Shown here one piece after another: positions 14,005 through 33,946 of a DNA stretch of 64,000 bases. The position numbers and the translations under genes were made by a program. The stretch spans positions 34,319 through 98,318 of the forward strand of contig NZ_LR655695.1 in assembly GCF_902168065.1 (NCBI RefSeq), read 5' to 3'. The notes under the pieces are model-generated. The model worked only from the letters and a program-made list of their open reading frames with translations, ran no database searches and had not been told where the DNA came from. This DNA is from Mycobacterium tilburgii (GTDB lineage: Bacteria; Actinomycetota; Actinomycetes; Mycobacteriales; Mycobacteriaceae). Position 1 is the stretch's first letter, and each line of letters begins with the position of its first letter.

Positions 14005-14448
14005 TCAGAAGCTGCGACGGCGTGCCCGCGGTGACGGACGCGATTCCAGCCACGACAAGAACGCCGTCAACGCACCTTGATCGAGGGCGATCTCGTAGCC
14101 GGTCCTGCGTTCCTGCGTGGTATCGCGCAGCTCCAGCACCACGATCTCATCGGTCATGATGTCAAACTCGTCGCCGCGGGGTGCGCGGCGGGCCACGATC
14201 TCGACACCGCGACGGCTCAATCGGCGGTCGGGCCACAGGCGCAGGCTGGACAGCCGGTAGAAGGCCGCTTCCCCACCCCGGTACCGGATCACGCCATGCC
14301 GCCACCCGTGACCGCCCACCGCGGGGAAATCCCGCATGATTGCGGCGGTTCCCCCCTGGCGCAGTTTCCACAGCCGATAACTCAACCCGAGAACCGCCGC
14401 ACCCAGCACGACGACGAGCACGACCATGGCGATCATGGGCGCGCTCAT
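14005..14448 (-). CDS. DUF2550 membrane-anchored protein
   Basis: 147 residues, equal to Mtb Rv1312. A single N-terminal membrane helix (MIAMVVLVVVLGAAVLGLS) is followed by SYRLWKLRQGG and a soluble, Arg-rich domain (WRHGVIRYRGGEAAFYRLSS, then RRGVEIVARRAPRGDEFDI). The start at ATG 14448 gives this conventional N-terminus and lies 16 bases after the atpC stop, so it is the last gene of the ATP synthase operon. The function is not established. Its constant place after atpC suggests a link to the membrane or to energy coupling, which is inference. Confidence 0.88.
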   Translation of the reverse strand: MSAPMIAMVVLVVVLGAAVLGLSYRLWKLRQGGTAAIMRDFPAVGGHGWRHGVIRYRGGEAAFYRLSSLRLWPDRRLSRRGVEIVARRAPRGDEFDIMTDEIVVLELRDTTQERRTGYEIALDQGALTAFLSWLESRPSPRARRRSF

Positions 14449-14464
14449 CGCCTTGCCCGAGCTG

Positions 14465-14830
14465 CTAGTCGATCGCGCCGACGGCGCGCAGTCTCGCACG
14501 GCCGCGAACGGCGATACGGGGGTCGTCGGATTCGGCGTCCTGCCGCGCGGCGGCCTCGTTGATCTCCGACTCGAACTCCGCGGATTCGGCGAGAACGGTG
14601 ACGCCCTCCTCGGTCACCGACAGGAACCCGCCGTCGACCGCGACCCGTAGGTCGTTTTGTCCTTCCCGTTCGACCCGCACCATGGCGTCGTCGACCAACT
14701 GTGCCACCAACGGAATGTGCCCCGGCAGGATACCGATCTCACCCACGATGGTGCGGGTGAACACGAACGTTGCCTCGCCCGACCAGATCTTGCGATCGAC
14801 AGCGACGATTTCGACGTTCAATTCAGCCAT
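14465..14830 (-). CDS. atpC: ATP synthase F1 subunit epsilon
   Basis: 121 residues, matching mycobacterial epsilon, which is shorter in its C-terminal helical part than in E. coli. The beta-sandwich domain is clear: [19 protein letters not shown], then [14 protein letters not shown] and [20 protein letters not shown]. It forms the central stalk with gamma and couples to the c-ring. It follows atpD by about 29 bases and precedes the DUF2550 gene. Confidence 0.95.
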   Translation of the reverse strand: MAELNVEIVAVDRKIWSGEATFVFTRTIVGEIGILPGHIPLVAQLVDDAMVRVEREGQNDLRVAVDGGFLSVTEEGVTVLAESAEFESEINEAAARQDAESDDPRIAVRGRARLRAVGAID

Positions 14831-14859
14831 GCCACAAACCCTTTCGGTACCACCGCAAG

Positions 14860-17251
<2,392 letters not shown>

Positions 17252-17257
17252 CGAGTC

Positions 17258-18910
<1,653 letters not shown>

Positions 18911-18962
18911 GGCTTTTCGTCTTCCTACTTGATTCTGTCGTTCGCGGGGATCGGGTTGGTGG

Positions 18963-20303
18963 TCACTCGGGCACTTGCGCCTCGGCCGCGGCGAGGCGCG
19001 ACGAGAGCGTCCCGTCGATCACCTCGTCGGCCACGGAGATCAGCAGCCCACCGAGTAGCTCAGGGTCGACCTGCAGGTGCACGGTGACCGGATGCCCGTA
19101 TATGCGACCAAGGACCTCGGTGAGGCGAGTGCGCTGGGCGGCGCTGAGCTCTGCCGCCGCGCTGACTTGGGCGATGACCTCACCGCGGCGGGCCACCACA
19201 ACTTCGGCCAGAAACTGGACGGCTTCCTCGGCAGACTGACCGCGCAACAGCTCGATGGTCTGGCTCAGCAGTGCCAGCACGATCGGGTTGACCGTGGCGC
19301 TCGCGCTCTCGAGTACGTTGCGCAGCAAGGTCATCCGCTGCTCGGCCGGAACGACGTAGTCGCCCAATAGAATGGCGAGACGGGGCTGGGCGTCGAGAAC
19401 GCGGGAAAATCGGAACAGCTGGTCTTCGACCTCGTCGACCGTGCAGTCGCGTTCGGCGATCTCGAGCAGGGCCTGTCGCGACACGTGCTCGATCGCATCG
19501 ATCAGGTCATTGTTGGCCGACCAACGCTCCGAGACGGCCACTCGCAGCATCCCGAGCGCGTCGTCCCCGACTTTGTCCGACACCAGGCTCCTGATCAGCC
19601 GCACTCGCGGTGACGCGTCTTCGGCCGGCACGGTCAGGTACCGGGTCACGACCGCTTCTTGCCCCAACAGCCGTCCTACCGACACCAGTTCGGCCGACAG
19701 CGTGGAAAGCGCTTTCGCGTCAAGGTCTTTGGCGACGTCGCGGAATTTTTCGGTGAGGTTGGCCAGCGCCATCCGGCTCGACGAACGCAGCTTGGAGCGC
19801 AGCGGGTATTGGACGTCGGCCGATGCCGGTGCCATCTCGTCGAGTTCGTCCAGAAAACGATCGACGGTGGACGCCTGTTGGTCGGGGTCGGCGACGTAAT
19901 TGCGCACTAATTCCGTTGCCTGACGCACAGATTCTTGTCCCAGCTCCAGGCGCAGCTGTCGGGTCAGCTGCGTGCGCAGCAGTTTGACCTGCCGCGATCC
20001 CTGCCCGATGATGCGTGCCGACTCGATTTCGGCCTGGGCAGCCAGTTGCTCGGTGATGCGCTCAGCGGCGGTTTGGGCCTCTTTGACCAACTGTTTGGCT
20101 TCCGATTCGGCGGCTTGGATCGCCTTACTGTGCGCCGCGGTCGATTCCGTCAATCGGTCGGCGGCCTTCGCCGCATCCTCCAACTGCTGGCGCACGGTGT
20201 TTTGGCGTGCCGTCATCAAATTGCGTACCTGCGGTACGACATAACGCACCACCAGGAACACGATGGCTGCGGACCCGATCAGCTGCCCGATAAACGTCGA
20301 CAT
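18963..20303 (-). CDS. atpFH: ATP synthase b'-delta fusion subunit
   Basis: 446 residues, the actinobacterial fusion of a second b subunit to delta. Residues 1-25 are a membrane helix ([19 protein letters not shown]), then comes a long charged coiled coil ([19 protein letters not shown] and onward to about 170). The C-terminal 270 residues form the delta/OSCP part ([20 protein letters not shown] to [19 protein letters not shown]). It forms the peripheral stalk with AtpF. It starts 6 bases after the atpF stop. Confidence 0.95.
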   Translation of the reverse strand: MSTFIGQLIGSAAIVFLVVRYVVPQVRNLMTARQNTVRQQLEDAAKAADRLTESTAAHSKAIQAAESEAKQLVKEAQTAAERITEQLAAQAEIESARIIGQGSRQVKLLRTQLTRQLRLELGQESVRQATELVRNYVADPDQQASTVDRFLDELDEMAPASADVQYPLRSKLRSSSRMALANLTEKFRDVAKDLDAKALSTLSAELVSVGRLLGQEAVVTRYLTVPAEDASPRVRLIRSLVSDKVGDDALGMLRVAVSERWSANNDLIDAIEHVSRQALLEIAERDCTVDEVEDQLFRFSRVLDAQPRLAILLGDYVVPAEQRMTLLRNVLESASATVNPIVLALLSQTIELLRGQSAEEAVQFLAEVVVARRGEVIAQVSAAAELSAAQRTRLTEVLGRIYGHPVTVHLQVDPELLGGLLISVADEVIDGTLSSRLAAAEAQVPE

Positions 20304-20309
20304 TGATAG

Positions 20310-20822
20310 TTACCTTGTTGCGGCAGTGGTTGTGACGTCGACACCGAGGACGCGACTGGCCAAGGTCGCTGACATGGAAGCCACATTGGCACGCAGATCC
20401 AGCTCCACGGCATCCCTTTCCCGCTTTAATTGCTCGACGGTCTTCTGCACCGTCGATGCGACCTGCTGCTCGGCCCTGGTGCGTGCGTTTTCGACGACCC
20501 TGCGACCTTCCGCGCGGACGTTGTCCCGTAGGGCTGACGCCTGAACACGGGCTTCCCGCATGGCGTTTTCGTAGTCCGCCTCGGAGGCCTCGAATTGCTC
20601 GTTCGCCCTCCTCGTGTCGGCGGCGGTCTTGGCGACCATCGCGTCGCGTTCGCGCAGCACCTTCATGACCGGCGGGACGACGATCGTGCCGATCAGGATC
20701 AGCACGATCAGGAAGATCGCCAGCACGAAAAAGAACGTGCCGTTCGGGACAAGGAAGTTGTTGCCCCCCTCTGCTGCTAACTGGCTGGATGCCAGAACGC
20801 TGCGGCTCGCATCTCCCATCAC
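20310..20822 (-). CDS. atpF: ATP synthase Fo subunit b
   Basis: About 170 residues: a short periplasmic N-terminus, one membrane helix ([20 protein letters not shown]) and a long Ala/Arg/Glu-rich coiled coil. Either GTG 20822 or the adjacent in-frame ATG 20819 could start translation. It lies 6 bases after atpE. It dimerises with the b'-delta fusion as the stator. Confidence 0.94.
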   Translation of the reverse strand: MMGDASRSVLASSQLAAEGGNNFLVPNGTFFFVLAIFLIVLILIGTIVVPPVMKVLRERDAMVAKTAADTRRANEQFEASEADYENAMREARVQASALRDNVRAEGRRVVENARTRAEQQVASTVQKTVEQLKRERDAVELDLRANVASMSATLASRVLGVDVTTTAATR

Positions 20823-20828
20823 AGCGAA

Positions 20829-21920
<1,092 letters not shown>

Positions 21921-21928
<8 letters not shown>

Positions 21929-22397
21929 CGTCGCTGTTCCCTTTTGCCGTGCCTTCCGGGGTGTGCGCGCTTACCGGCTCCGCCCCATCGCCGGCGCGCA
22001 GCTTTTTCCATACCGGCAGCGCGGTCGACAGCACCAGCACCACCTGAAAGAGTGCCAGGCCGAACACCACGCCCAGGCCGGCGGGCCGGAAAATGTAGGC
22101 GATGATCAGACCGATTACGGTGATGATCGCGAGCCGGGTTGCCGAGTTGATCGCCATCGAACTTTTCAGCGGATGCTCTTTCGCGGTGATCGATGCCACC
22201 GAGCGACGCACCAGTAGCGCGTTGAGCAAACCCAGGAGCAACCCGACACCGAAGAAGACCCCGACCATCAGGTGACCGGCGAATCCCGCAGCGGCGATCG
22301 CCATCGCGGTGATGATGGCGCTGATCGCAAGGAGCCGGATTGGACGGAAAGCAACAGAGGGAAACACCAACGGCGCGTCCTGCGCTGGTGTCGTCAC
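21921..22397 (-). CDS. ATP synthase-associated membrane protein (AtpI-like)
   Basis: 158 residues with four hydrophobic segments ([76 protein letters not shown]). It is the first gene of the ATP synthase operon, as Rv1303 in Mtb. AtpI-type proteins help c-ring assembly in other bacteria; that role here is inference. The 226 bases upstream (22398-22623) should hold the operon promoter. I see there only a weak hairpin (22565-22570 with 22584-22589) that could end wecA transcription. Confidence 0.85.
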
Positions 22398-22623
22398 TGC
22401 AGCACCTCAATCCGGATTGATGGAGCGGGAATTTTCCGACCGACTGATCGGTGGCCCGCCGAGCGTATCGCACGTCACAACCGAATCACTTTAAGGGGTA
22501 GCTCCCTCGCTCGGTCGTCAATCGATGCTGCCGGTAAACGATCTGGCAACCCCGATTGGCGAGCAACCCTCAAGATTCTTTTTAGGGTTCTAGCAGCACC
22601 GTACCACAATGTCAGCGGTACTA

Positions 22624-23841
22624 CTACTCCGCGTCGTAGTAGTCGCGCCGCCGCAAAAGCGGGATTGCTGTCGCAACCCCGGCGACGACGATCGCGCCGA
22701 GCATCACCGCGCCGGTGTCGCGCGGGTTGAAAAAGATCGTGCCGGCGGCGCCGAAGGCAACGATGCCCACCCACAGATAGATCAGCAGCACCACTCGGCG
22801 GTGCGAATGACCGATCTGCAGCAACCGGTGATGCAAATGCATCTTGTCGGGGCTGAACGCGCTGCGGCCCGCCCGGGTGCGCCGGACGATGGCCAGCAAC
22901 AGATCGAGCATCGGCACGAACATCACGGCGACGACCAGCAGGAACGGTGACAACAAGGCAAAGACGTCGCGGGCGCCGTAGGCGTTTTGCGAGATCGGGC
23001 CGGCCGCGGTGGTGGATGCGGCCGCCAGCATCAATCCGATCAGCATCGATCCGGAGTCGCCCATGAAGATCTTGGCCTTGTGAAAGTTGTGCGGCAGGAA
23101 ACCCAAACACGCCCCGGCCAGCACGACCGAGATCACGGCGGGCGGATAGAACAGAACGTCGCCGCCGTGGTCGCGCAGCAATCCGACGGAGAAAACGCAG
23201 ATTGCCATCGCGGTGATGAGGCCCAACCCGGCGGCCAGTCCGTCGAGCCCGTCGACGAAGTTCATCGCGTTGACGATCGAAACCGTCAGGGCCAGCGTGA
23301 GCAGGATCGACGACGCTTGATCCAGCACGATGGTGCCCACCCCCCCGAACGGGATGTACAGCACGCTCCAGGCCACACCCATGGTCACCAGCACGCTGGC
23401 CGCGGTGATCTGACCGGCGAATTTGGTGAGGGCGTCCAGGCCCCAGCGGTCGTCGATCAGTCCGATTCCCATGATCACCGCACCCGCCACCATGACCGCG
23501 GGCATACCGGTGGAATAGACGAATCCGCGTGTCAGGGCGGGGAGCTCGGAGGCCAGGAACACCGCGGAGGCCATGCCGACGAACATCGCCAGCCCGCCCA
23601 TGCGCGGCGTCGGCGCCACGTGCACATCGCGTTCCCGCGGGTAGGCGACCGCGCCCAGCCGGGTGGCCAGCACCCGCACCGGGCCAGTCGCGAAATAGGT
23701 GATGATCGCGGCGGTCAGGCCGACCAACGCCAGCTCACGCAGCGGGACGCCAGCACCGCAATCGGCCAGGGCGTGCAGACCTGCGGCAAGACTGGCTACA
23801 TTGCTGCCCGGCTCGCTAGACACCACGCGACCGTACGCCAC
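22624..23841 (-). CDS. wecA: decaprenyl-phosphate GlcNAc-1-phosphate transferase
   Basis: 405 residues with about eleven membrane helices. It transfers GlcNAc-1-P from UDP-GlcNAc to decaprenyl phosphate, the first step of the linker that joins arabinogalactan to peptidoglycan. Family motifs are present: PTPRMGGLAMF, the Mg-binding VNAMNFVDGLDGLAAGLG, FMGDSGSMLIGLML and the cytoplasmic His-rich DKMHLHHRLLQIGHSHRR. The start is GTG 23841. It lies between the Sua5-type gene and the atp operon, same strand. Intact. Confidence 0.95.
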   Translation of the reverse strand: MAYGRVVSSEPGSNVASLAAGLHALADCGAGVPLRELALVGLTAAIITYFATGPVRVLATRLGAVAYPRERDVHVAPTPRMGGLAMFVGMASAVFLASELPALTRGFVYSTGMPAVMVAGAVIMGIGLIDDRWGLDALTKFAGQITAASVLVTMGVAWSVLYIPFGGVGTIVLDQASSILLTLALTVSIVNAMNFVDGLDGLAAGLGLITAMAICVFSVGLLRDHGGDVLFYPPAVISVVLAGACLGFLPHNFHKAKIFMGDSGSMLIGLMLAAASTTAAGPISQNAYGARDVFALLSPFLLVVAVMFVPMLDLLLAIVRRTRAGRSAFSPDKMHLHHRLLQIGHSHRRVVLLIYLWVGIVAFGAAGTIFFNPRDTGAVMLGAIVVAGVATAIPLLRRRDYYDAE

Positions 23842-23875
23842 CTTCCATCAGAGCTGAACCCTTGTTTTGGTGCGG

Positions 23876-24529
23876 CTAGACGATCAATCGCCCGGGCTCG
23901 ATGCCGAGCACTTCGGCGATCCGCTCGGCGCTCACCGGTCCCGCCCGCAGCAGCCGCGGAGTCTGCCCGGTCAGATCGACGATCGTCGAGGCGGCCTGCT
24001 GTGCGGAGGGCCCGGCGTCGAGATAGACATCGACTAGGTCGCCGAGCTGGGCGCGCGCGTCGGCCGCGTTCACCGCCGCCGGCCGCCCGGAAACGTTGGC
24101 GCTGGACACCGCCATAGGGCCGACCTCACGCAAGATCTCGATGGCCACCGGGTGCAGTGGCATCCGCAGCATGACGGTGCCACGGGCATCGCCGAGATCC
24201 CATTGCAACGACGGTGCTTGCGCCACAACCAGACTCAGCGCGCCGGGCCAGAATGCGCGGATGAGGTCCCGCGCGCCGTCCGGCACGGTGTAGACCAGGC
24301 CTTCGATGGTGTGCCAGGAGCCGACCAGGACGCCGACGGGCATGTCGCGACCGCGCCCCTTCGCGGCGAGCAGGGCGGCCACCGCGGTGTTGTCGAAGGC
24401 GTCGGTGCCGATGCCGTACACGGTGTCGGTGGGCATCACGACCAACCGGCTACCCTTGAGCGCCCCGACCGCCGCGGCGATCCCGGCCGAACGTTGTTCG
24501 GGGACAGCACAATCGAACACCTCAGCCAC
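23876..24529 (-). CDS. threonylcarbamoyl-AMP synthase (Sua5/YwlC family)
   Basis: 217 residues from GTG 24529 ([19 protein letters not shown]). It makes threonylcarbamoyl-AMP from threonine, bicarbonate and ATP for the t6A modification of ANN-decoding tRNAs. The substrate-binding VVMPTDTVYGIGTDAF, the KGRGRDMPVGVLV loop and PMAVSSANVSGRPA are intact. I chose the GTG because it matches the Mtb Rv1301 length and overlaps the prmC stop by a few bases, the usual coupling; a longer frame reaches 24562. Confidence 0.93.
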   Translation of the reverse strand: MAEVFDCAVPEQRSAGIAAAVGALKGSRLVVMPTDTVYGIGTDAFDNTAVAALLAAKGRGRDMPVGVLVGSWHTIEGLVYTVPDGARDLIRAFWPGALSLVVAQAPSLQWDLGDARGTVMLRMPLHPVAIEILREVGPMAVSSANVSGRPAAVNAADARAQLGDLVDVYLDAGPSAQQAASTIVDLTGQTPRLLRAGPVSAERIAEVLGIEPGRLIV

Positions 24530-25394
24530 GGATTGCGTCCCCTGTTTGCGGGTGCCGGGCACACCGGCGCGCGGTCACGAATCGTGGCCGGCCGGTGAGG
24601 TCGCGGCGCAGCTGAATGTCGTCGAAAAGCCCGGCCGCCGTGACGACGTCGACCGTTGCCGAAGAGGTACTGTCGTCGTGCTCGACGGCGAACAGCCCGC
24701 CGGAGCGCAGCCAGCGCCCAGCGAGACCGGCCAGAGCTGGTATCACGGCCATGCCGTCGGTGCCGCCGAACACCGCGTGCGGTGGGTCGTGCCGGGCGAC
24801 CTCGGGTTCCAGCGTCGCGTCGTCGGGCACGTAGGGCGGGTTAGCCACGATCAGGCCAACGCGCCCGTCGAGCTCGGGGCGCAGGCCCGGCGTGGTGACA
24901 TCGGCGCGGACGAGCTCGACCGCAGTGCCCGGGACGTTGCGGCGCGCGTAGTCCAGCGCCGCATCGGAGTCGTCGATGCCAATGACGCGGGCCGTCGGCC
25001 AGTGGCGAGCCAGGGCGATCGCCAAAGCGCCCGAGCCCGTGCACAAGTCGACGATCACCGAGGGCACCGGCAGGTGCTGCGCCGTGGCCCACTCCAAGAT
25101 GGCCTCGGTTTCCGGGCGCGGAATGAACACTCCCGGGCCAACGTGCAGCAGGACCGGGCCGAACGGAGCCGTCCCGGTGAGATGCTGCAATGGCACCCGC
25201 CGCGACCGCGCGGCGACCGCGTCCTGATATCGCACCAAGAAGTCGTCGTCGATCGATTCGATCAGTGTCAACCGGCCACGTTCGGCACCTGCCACGTAGG
25301 CGGCCAACTCCTCGGCATCGAAACGCGCCGAATCGATTCCGGCCTCGGCGAGCACCGTTGCGGCCGAGTCGATCGCGCGTCTCAGGGCTGTCAT
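24522..25394 (-). CDS. prmC: peptide chain release factor N5-glutamine methyltransferase
   Basis: 290 residues. It methylates the Gln of the GGQ motif in release factors, using SAM. An N-terminal helical domain is followed by a class I methyltransferase fold with [17 protein letters not shown] and the catalytic [10 protein letters not shown]. The start overlaps the stop of its substrate gene prfA (ATGA at 25391-25394), so enzyme and target are coupled. The C-terminus after about residue 270 is ordinary. Confidence 0.94.
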   Translation of the reverse strand: MTALRRAIDSAATVLAEAGIDSARFDAEELAAYVAGAERGRLTLIESIDDDFLVRYQDAVAARSRRVPLQHLTGTAPFGPVLLHVGPGVFIPRPETEAILEWATAQHLPVPSVIVDLCTGSGALAIALARHWPTARVIGIDDSDAALDYARRNVPGTAVELVRADVTTPGLRPELDGRVGLIVANPPYVPDDATLEPEVARHDPPHAVFGGTDGMAVIPALAGLAGRWLRSGGLFAVEHDDSTSSATVDVVTAAGLFDDIQLRRDLTGRPRFVTARRCARHPQTGDAIRG

Positions 25395-26467
25395 GCCTGT
25401 TGTAACCGGGCTTGTTTGTCGGCGGCGCTGAGCGCATCGATAAGCGGATCTAGGTCACCGTCGAGAACCTGGTCGAGATTGTGTGACTTGAAACCGATTC
25501 GGTGATCGGTAATCCGGTTCTCCGGGAAATTATAGGTGCGGATCCGTTCGCTGCGGTCCACGGTGCGGATCTGACTGGCCCGGTCCGCCGACGCGTCGGC
25601 CTGCGCCTGCTCTTCCGCGAGTGCCTGCAGACGGGCGGCCAGCACCTGCATGGCCCGGATCTTGTTCTGCAGCTGTGAACGTTCGTTCTGGCAGGTGACG
25701 ACGATCCCGGTGGGCAGGTGGGTGATTCGCACCGCGGAGTCGGTGGTGTTCACGCTTTGGCCGCCCTTGCCCGACGAGCGGTAGACGTCGATGCGCAGAT
25801 CCGACTCGTCGATCTGCACTTCGCCGACTTCCTCGGGCTCGGGATAGACCAGCACACCCGCGGCCGAAGTATGCACACGCCCTTGGGATTCGGTAACCGG
25901 GACCCGCTGCACCCGGTGCACGCCGCCCTCGAATTTCAACCGCGACCACACCCCGTCGACGGAGTCGCCCTTGCTGGCGATAGTCAGCGTCGCATCCTTG
26001 TAGCCACCCAGGTCGGAGGTGGTCTCGTCCAGAACGGTGACCGTCCAGCCGTGCCGTTCGGCGTAGCGGATGTACATCCGGGCCAGGTCGGCGGCGAACA
26101 GCGCCGACTCCTCGCCACCTTCACCGGATTTGACTTCCATCACGACGTCGTCGGCGTCATGCTGGTCGCGCGTGGCGAGCATGTCGGTGAGCTGGGTGTC
26201 CAGTTCGGCCACCCGCGCTTCGAGTTCGACGACCTCGTCGGCGAACGAGTCGTCATCGGCGGCGAGTTCGCGCGCGGTGGCCAGATCGTCGCGAGCCGCC
26301 TCCAACTTGCGATGCGTGGCCACAATCGGTGCCAGCCGGGCGAATCGGCGACTGGCCTTGCGCGCCTCGTCGGGATTGCTGTGCAGCTCGGGGTCCGCCA
26401 GTCGCTGCTCCAGCTCGGCGTGCTCGGCGAGCAGCACGTCAATCGTCTGTACCGACCGCGTTATCAC
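25391..26467 (-). CDS. prfA: peptide chain release factor 1
   Basis: 358 residues from GTG 26467, preceded by GGAGGAGGT. It reads UAA and UAG stop codons. The GGQ motif ([16 protein letters not shown], around residue 230) that hydrolyses peptidyl-tRNA is present, and [20 protein letters not shown] and the C-terminal [19 protein letters not shown] are typical. The open frame extends far upstream without a start signal, and that part is not conserved in RF1. Intact. Confidence 0.95.
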   Translation of the reverse strand: MITRSVQTIDVLLAEHAELEQRLADPELHSNPDEARKASRRFARLAPIVATHRKLEAARDDLATARELAADDDSFADEVVELEARVAELDTQLTDMLATRDQHDADDVVMEVKSGEGGEESALFAADLARMYIRYAERHGWTVTVLDETTSDLGGYKDATLTIASKGDSVDGVWSRLKFEGGVHRVQRVPVTESQGRVHTSAAGVLVYPEPEEVGEVQIDESDLRIDVYRSSGKGGQSVNTTDSAVRITHLPTGIVVTCQNERSQLQNKIRAMQVLAARLQALAEEQAQADASADRASQIRTVDRSERIRTYNFPENRITDHRIGFKSHNLDQVLDGDLDPLIDALSAADKQARLQQA

Positions 26468-26576
26468 ACACCTCCTCCCCGGTCTCCCCCGGTCTCGCGA
26501 GCCTCGTTGGCCGCAAACACGAACCGACGCCCGGCCTGCGCACCAGATGGCCACAGTTCGGGCGTCGGTAAGACAG

Positions 26577-26819
26577 CTATTTGCCGGTTGATTCAACCTT
26601 GTCGGCTCCTGCTTTGCGCTTTCCGTAGCGCTTTTCGAAGCGCGCGACCCGGCCACCACTGTCCAGAATCTTCTGCTTGCCGGTGTAGAACGGGTGGCAC
26701 TGCGAGCAAACTTCGACAACGATGCGGCCGCCCTCTTTGGTGCTGCGCGTCTGGAACGTGTGTCCGCAGCCGCAGACCACCGTGGTCTCCGTGCAGGCGG
26801 GATGAATGTCAGTTTTCAT
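26577..26819 (-). CDS. rpmE: 50S ribosomal protein L31
   Basis: 80 residues. This is the zinc-binding (C+) form of L31, with Cys16 and Cys18 (VCGCGHTF) and the later CSQCHPF pair. Mycobacteria use this form when zinc is sufficient. ATG 26819, monocistronic spacing, about 110 bases before prfA. Intact. Confidence 0.95.
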   Translation of the reverse strand: MKTDIHPACTETTVVCGCGHTFQTRSTKEGGRIVVEVCSQCHPFYTGKQKILDSGGRVARFEKRYGKRKAGADKVESTGK

Positions 26820-26912
26820 GATGTCCTCTTCGATCGTGTCGAGCGTCGATTATGCCAGGTAAGCCACTAGCCCCCAAAACAACGGGGCACCGCCCGGCAT
26901 TCCCGCCGCGTG

Positions 26913-26984
26913 CCAGCCGCCGAAACTCAAACCATTGCGACGTCAGTTGGCGTGTCGTGAGCGTGGTTTGAGTGCCGCGGCTGG
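26913..26984 (-). terminator. long inverted repeat immediately after rho
   Basis: Two stem blocks are collinear: 26913-26920 with 26977-26984 (CCAGCCGC/GCGGCTGG) and 26925-26934 with 26964-26973 (ACTCAAACCA/TGGTTTGAGT). Further partial pairing is possible inside the 29-base loop. It abuts the rho stop codon. There is no U-tract, so it may be a tract-less terminator or an RNA-stabilising stem. Confidence 0.5.
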
Positions 26985-28877
<1,893 letters not shown>

Positions 28878-29137
28878 GGATTTCCTTTCTTTCCCCCGCT
28901 GATCACGTCATAGGGGGTCGTTGCAGTCAGCCAAATTGCCGAGTGCGCCCAATCGACTTGCAACGGTGATCGCCTGGAGGGGCGGAGAATTAAGGCGAAC
29001 CTCGTTCACGAGAAGAATTGGAGTTGTCCCAGCGGCAAGGCAGTTTTATGCAGATGCAGAACCTGCGATTGCTGGACGATGCGAGGATAGCCCGCATCGG
29101 TGATGGAAGCAAGCAAACCCTCCGGTGAGCCTGTGGA

Positions 29138-31198
<2,061 letters not shown>

Positions 31199-31202
<4 letters not shown>

Positions 31203-32524
31203 ATGCTGGTTCCCTCTAATCGCAGCACGCTTGCCACACTCTGTACGACGTCCAAGTCGGCTAGCGCGGCAACGGTTTCGGAAAGCGCCGCATCGGTGGC
31301 GCTGTGGGTGACCACCACGATGCGTGCGCCCACTCGGCGCCCGCCCTCGTCCGCCACGCCTTCCTGGCGGACCTCGGCGATACTGACCTCGCGCTTGGCG
31401 AATTCGGCCGCCACCGACGACAAGACACCGGGCTTGTCGGCGACGTTCATGCTCACGTAGTAACGAGTCGAGATGAAACCCATGGGGGCGATGGGTAATT
31501 GAGCGTACTTGGATTCTTTCGGCCCTCGGCTGCCCAACACCCGGTTGCGGGCGGCCATCACCAGGTCACCGGTCACCGCCGACGCGGTGGGAGCACCGCC
31601 GGCTCCCTGACCGTAGAACATCAGCCGGCCCGCCGCCTCGGCTTCGACCACCACCGCGTTGAACGCGCCGTTAACGGTGGCCAGAGGATGTGACAACGGC
31701 ACCAGCGCCGGGTAGACGCGCGCCGAAACACGCTGTTGATCTTGGTCGGTGGTGATGCGCTCGCAGATGGAGAGCAGCTTGATGGTGCAGCCCAGCGCGT
31801 GCGCGGACACGAAGTCCGCCGGGGTGATCTTGGTGATGCCCTCACGGTAGACGTCGTCGGCCCGCACCCGGGTGTGGAAGGCGATGGACGCCAGGATCGC
31901 GGCCTTGGCCGCGGCGTCGTAGCCCTCCACATCGGCCGTGGGATCCGCCTCGGCGTAGCCGAGCGCGCTCGCGTCGGCCAGCGCACTGTCGTAATCAGCG
32001 CCGGTGCTGTCCATAGCGGACAGGACGTAGTTAGTGGTGCCGTTGACGATGCCGGCCACGCGCACCACCGTGTCGCCGGCCAGCGACTGGGTGAGCGGGC
32101 GGATGACCGGGATTGCGCCCGCCACCGCCGCCTCGAAATACAGGTCGACATGCGCGTTTTCGGCGGCCTGGGCCAACTCCCCGGTGGACTGCGCCAACAA
32201 CGCCTTGTTCGCTGTGACCACCGATTTGCCGTGTTCGAGGGCGGCCAGGATCGCCTTGCGGGACGACTCGACCGGACCCATCAACTCGACGACAATGTCG
32301 ACGTCCTCGCGGGACACCAGCTCGTCGACGTTGTCGGTGAGCAATTCGACCGGTACGCCGCGATCGGGGGCGACGCGTCGGACGCCGATGCTGCGCAGCG
32401 CAAGGGGCGCGCCGACTCGGGCGGCCAGATCGTCCGCGCTCTGCTCGATGATACGGACGACTTCGCTGCCGACGTTGCCGAATCCGAGTACCGCCACGCC
32501 GACGGGCTTTTCATTACCGGACAC
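31199..32524 (-). CDS. hom: homoserine dehydrogenase
   Basis: 441 residues. It reduces aspartate semialdehyde to homoserine with NAD(P)H. The nucleotide-binding [14 protein letters not shown] is at the N-terminus, the catalytic region includes [16 protein letters not shown] and [19 protein letters not shown], and a C-terminal ACT domain ([18 protein letters not shown]) should give feedback control by threonine. Also called thrA in mycobacteria. The GTG start is three bases from the lysA stop. Confidence 0.95.
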
Positions 32525-32527
32525 AGT

Positions 32528-33946
32528 TCACCTCACTTCCAGACTCAGCAGATCGTCGACCGTTTCCCGGCGCAAGATCAGGCGGGCCCGCCCGTCGCGA
32601 ACCGCCACCACGGCGGGCCGGCAGACCATGTTGTAGCGGCTCGACAGCGAATAGCAGTACGCGCCCGTCGCGGCCACCCCAAGCAGGTCGCCGGGGCCCA
32701 GATCGCCGGGCACCCAGGTATCGCGGACCACGATGTCGCCGCTCTCACAGTGCTTTCCGACGATACGGGCCAATATGGCCGGCGCATCGCTGACCCGCGA
32801 CACCAGCCGGGCATCGTACTGCGCATCGTAGAGCGCGGTACGGATGTTGTCACTCATACCGCCGTCGACACTGACGTAACGGCGGATCGCCGTCGAGCTT
32901 ACCTCGACATCCTTGACGGTGCCGACCTCGTATAGCGTGATGGTGCCGGGCCCGGCGATGGCACGTCCGGGCTCTACCACCAACCGCGGCGTCGGCAGCC
33001 CCATTGCCGCTGCCTCGCTGTTGAGGATCGCGCTCAGCTTGGCCGCCAGTTCGGACATCGGAGGAGGATCATCGGAGGCCAGGTACGAGATGCCCAGGCC
33101 GCCACCGAGATCCACGGTGGAGATCTGCGCGGTCTTGTCCACACCGAACTGCGCGACCACCTCTTGCAGCAGACCGAGCACACGGCGCGCGGCCAACTCG
33201 AAGCCGGCGACGTCGAAAATCTGCGAACCAATGTGGCTATGCAACCCAACCAGCCGCAGATTGTTGGTGGCGAACACTCGTTCCACCGCCGCCATGGCCG
33301 CGCCGTCAGCCACCGACAGGCCAAACTTCTGGTCTTCATGGGCGGTCGAGATGAACTCGTGCGTGTGCGCCTCGACGCCAACGGTGAGTCGGACGAACAC
33401 ATCCTGCACGACGCCGGCCTCGCCCGCGATGGTTTCGAGGCGCTCGATCTCGGTCATCGAGTCGAAAACCACATGGCCTACACCGTCTTTGACCGCGGTG
33501 GTCAACTCGGCAACGGATTTGTTGTTGCCGTGGAAGGTGATTCGCTCCGGCGGGAAGTCAGCATGCAACGCTACGGCCAGCTCCCCGCCGGTGCACACGT
33601 CCAGCGATAGGCCCTCCTGTGCGATCCACCTAGCTATTTCGCTGCACAGGAAGGCTTTTGCCGCGTAGTGCACATTTTTTCCGCCGCCGAAGGCAGAGGC
33701 GATCTCGCGGCAGCGAGAACGGAAGTCATCTTCGTCGACGACGAACAACGGAGTTCCGTATTCCTGAGCAAGGTCCGTCACCGGGACGCCGGCGATCAGA
33801 GAAACTCCGGAATAGTCACGAATCATATTGCGCGGCCATACATTTGGCGCAATAAGCAACAGTTCCTCGGTTGATTGGGGCCGAGGCGGACTCTCCGCAT
33901 GGCGGACTTCTTCGGCGTGTCGGGGGCCGGCGGGATGAACGTTCAC
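32528..33946 (-). CDS. lysA: diaminopimelate decarboxylase
   Basis: 472 residues from GTG 33946, overlapping the argS stop (GTGA). It decarboxylates meso-DAP to lysine, the last lysine step. The PLP lysine is in [13 protein letters not shown], with [23 protein letters not shown] and [10 protein letters not shown] following, and the partner-subunit cysteine in [14 protein letters not shown]. About 25 residues longer at the N-terminus than Mtb LysA; starting at the conserved [12 protein letters not shown] would restore that length. Intact. Confidence 0.94.
   Translation of the reverse strand: MNVHPAGPRHAEEVRHAESPPRPQSTEELLLIAPNVWPRNMIRDYSGVSLIAGVPVTDLAQEYGTPLFVVDEDDFRSRCREIASAFGGGKNVHYAAKAFLCSEIARWIAQEGLSLDVCTGGELAVALHADFPPERITFHGNNKSVAELTTAVKDGVGHVVFDSMTEIERLETIAGEAGVVQDVFVRLTVGVEAHTHEFISTAHEDQKFGLSVADGAAMAAVERVFATNNLRLVGLHSHIGSQIFDVAGFELAARRVLGLLQEVVAQFGVDKTAQISTVDLGGGLGISYLASDDPPPMSELAAKLSAILNSEAAAMGLPTPRLVVEPGRAIAGPGTITLYEVGTVKDVEVSSTAIRRYVSVDGGMSDNIRTALYDAQYDARLVSRVSDAPAILARIVGKHCESGDIVVRDTWVPGDLGPGDLLGVAATGAYCYSLSSRYNMVCRPAVVAVRDGRARLILRRETVDDLLSLEVR

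Noticed and set aside
22565..22589. Hairpin AACCCT/AGGGTT after wecA as a firm terminator
   Set aside because: The stem has only six pairs and an A/T-rich loop; too weak to call without transcript ends.
26467..26719. N-terminal extension of prfA by 84 codons
   Set aside because: The open frame continues, but the extension has no RF1 similarity, while a GTG with a strong ribosome-binding site gives the normal family length.
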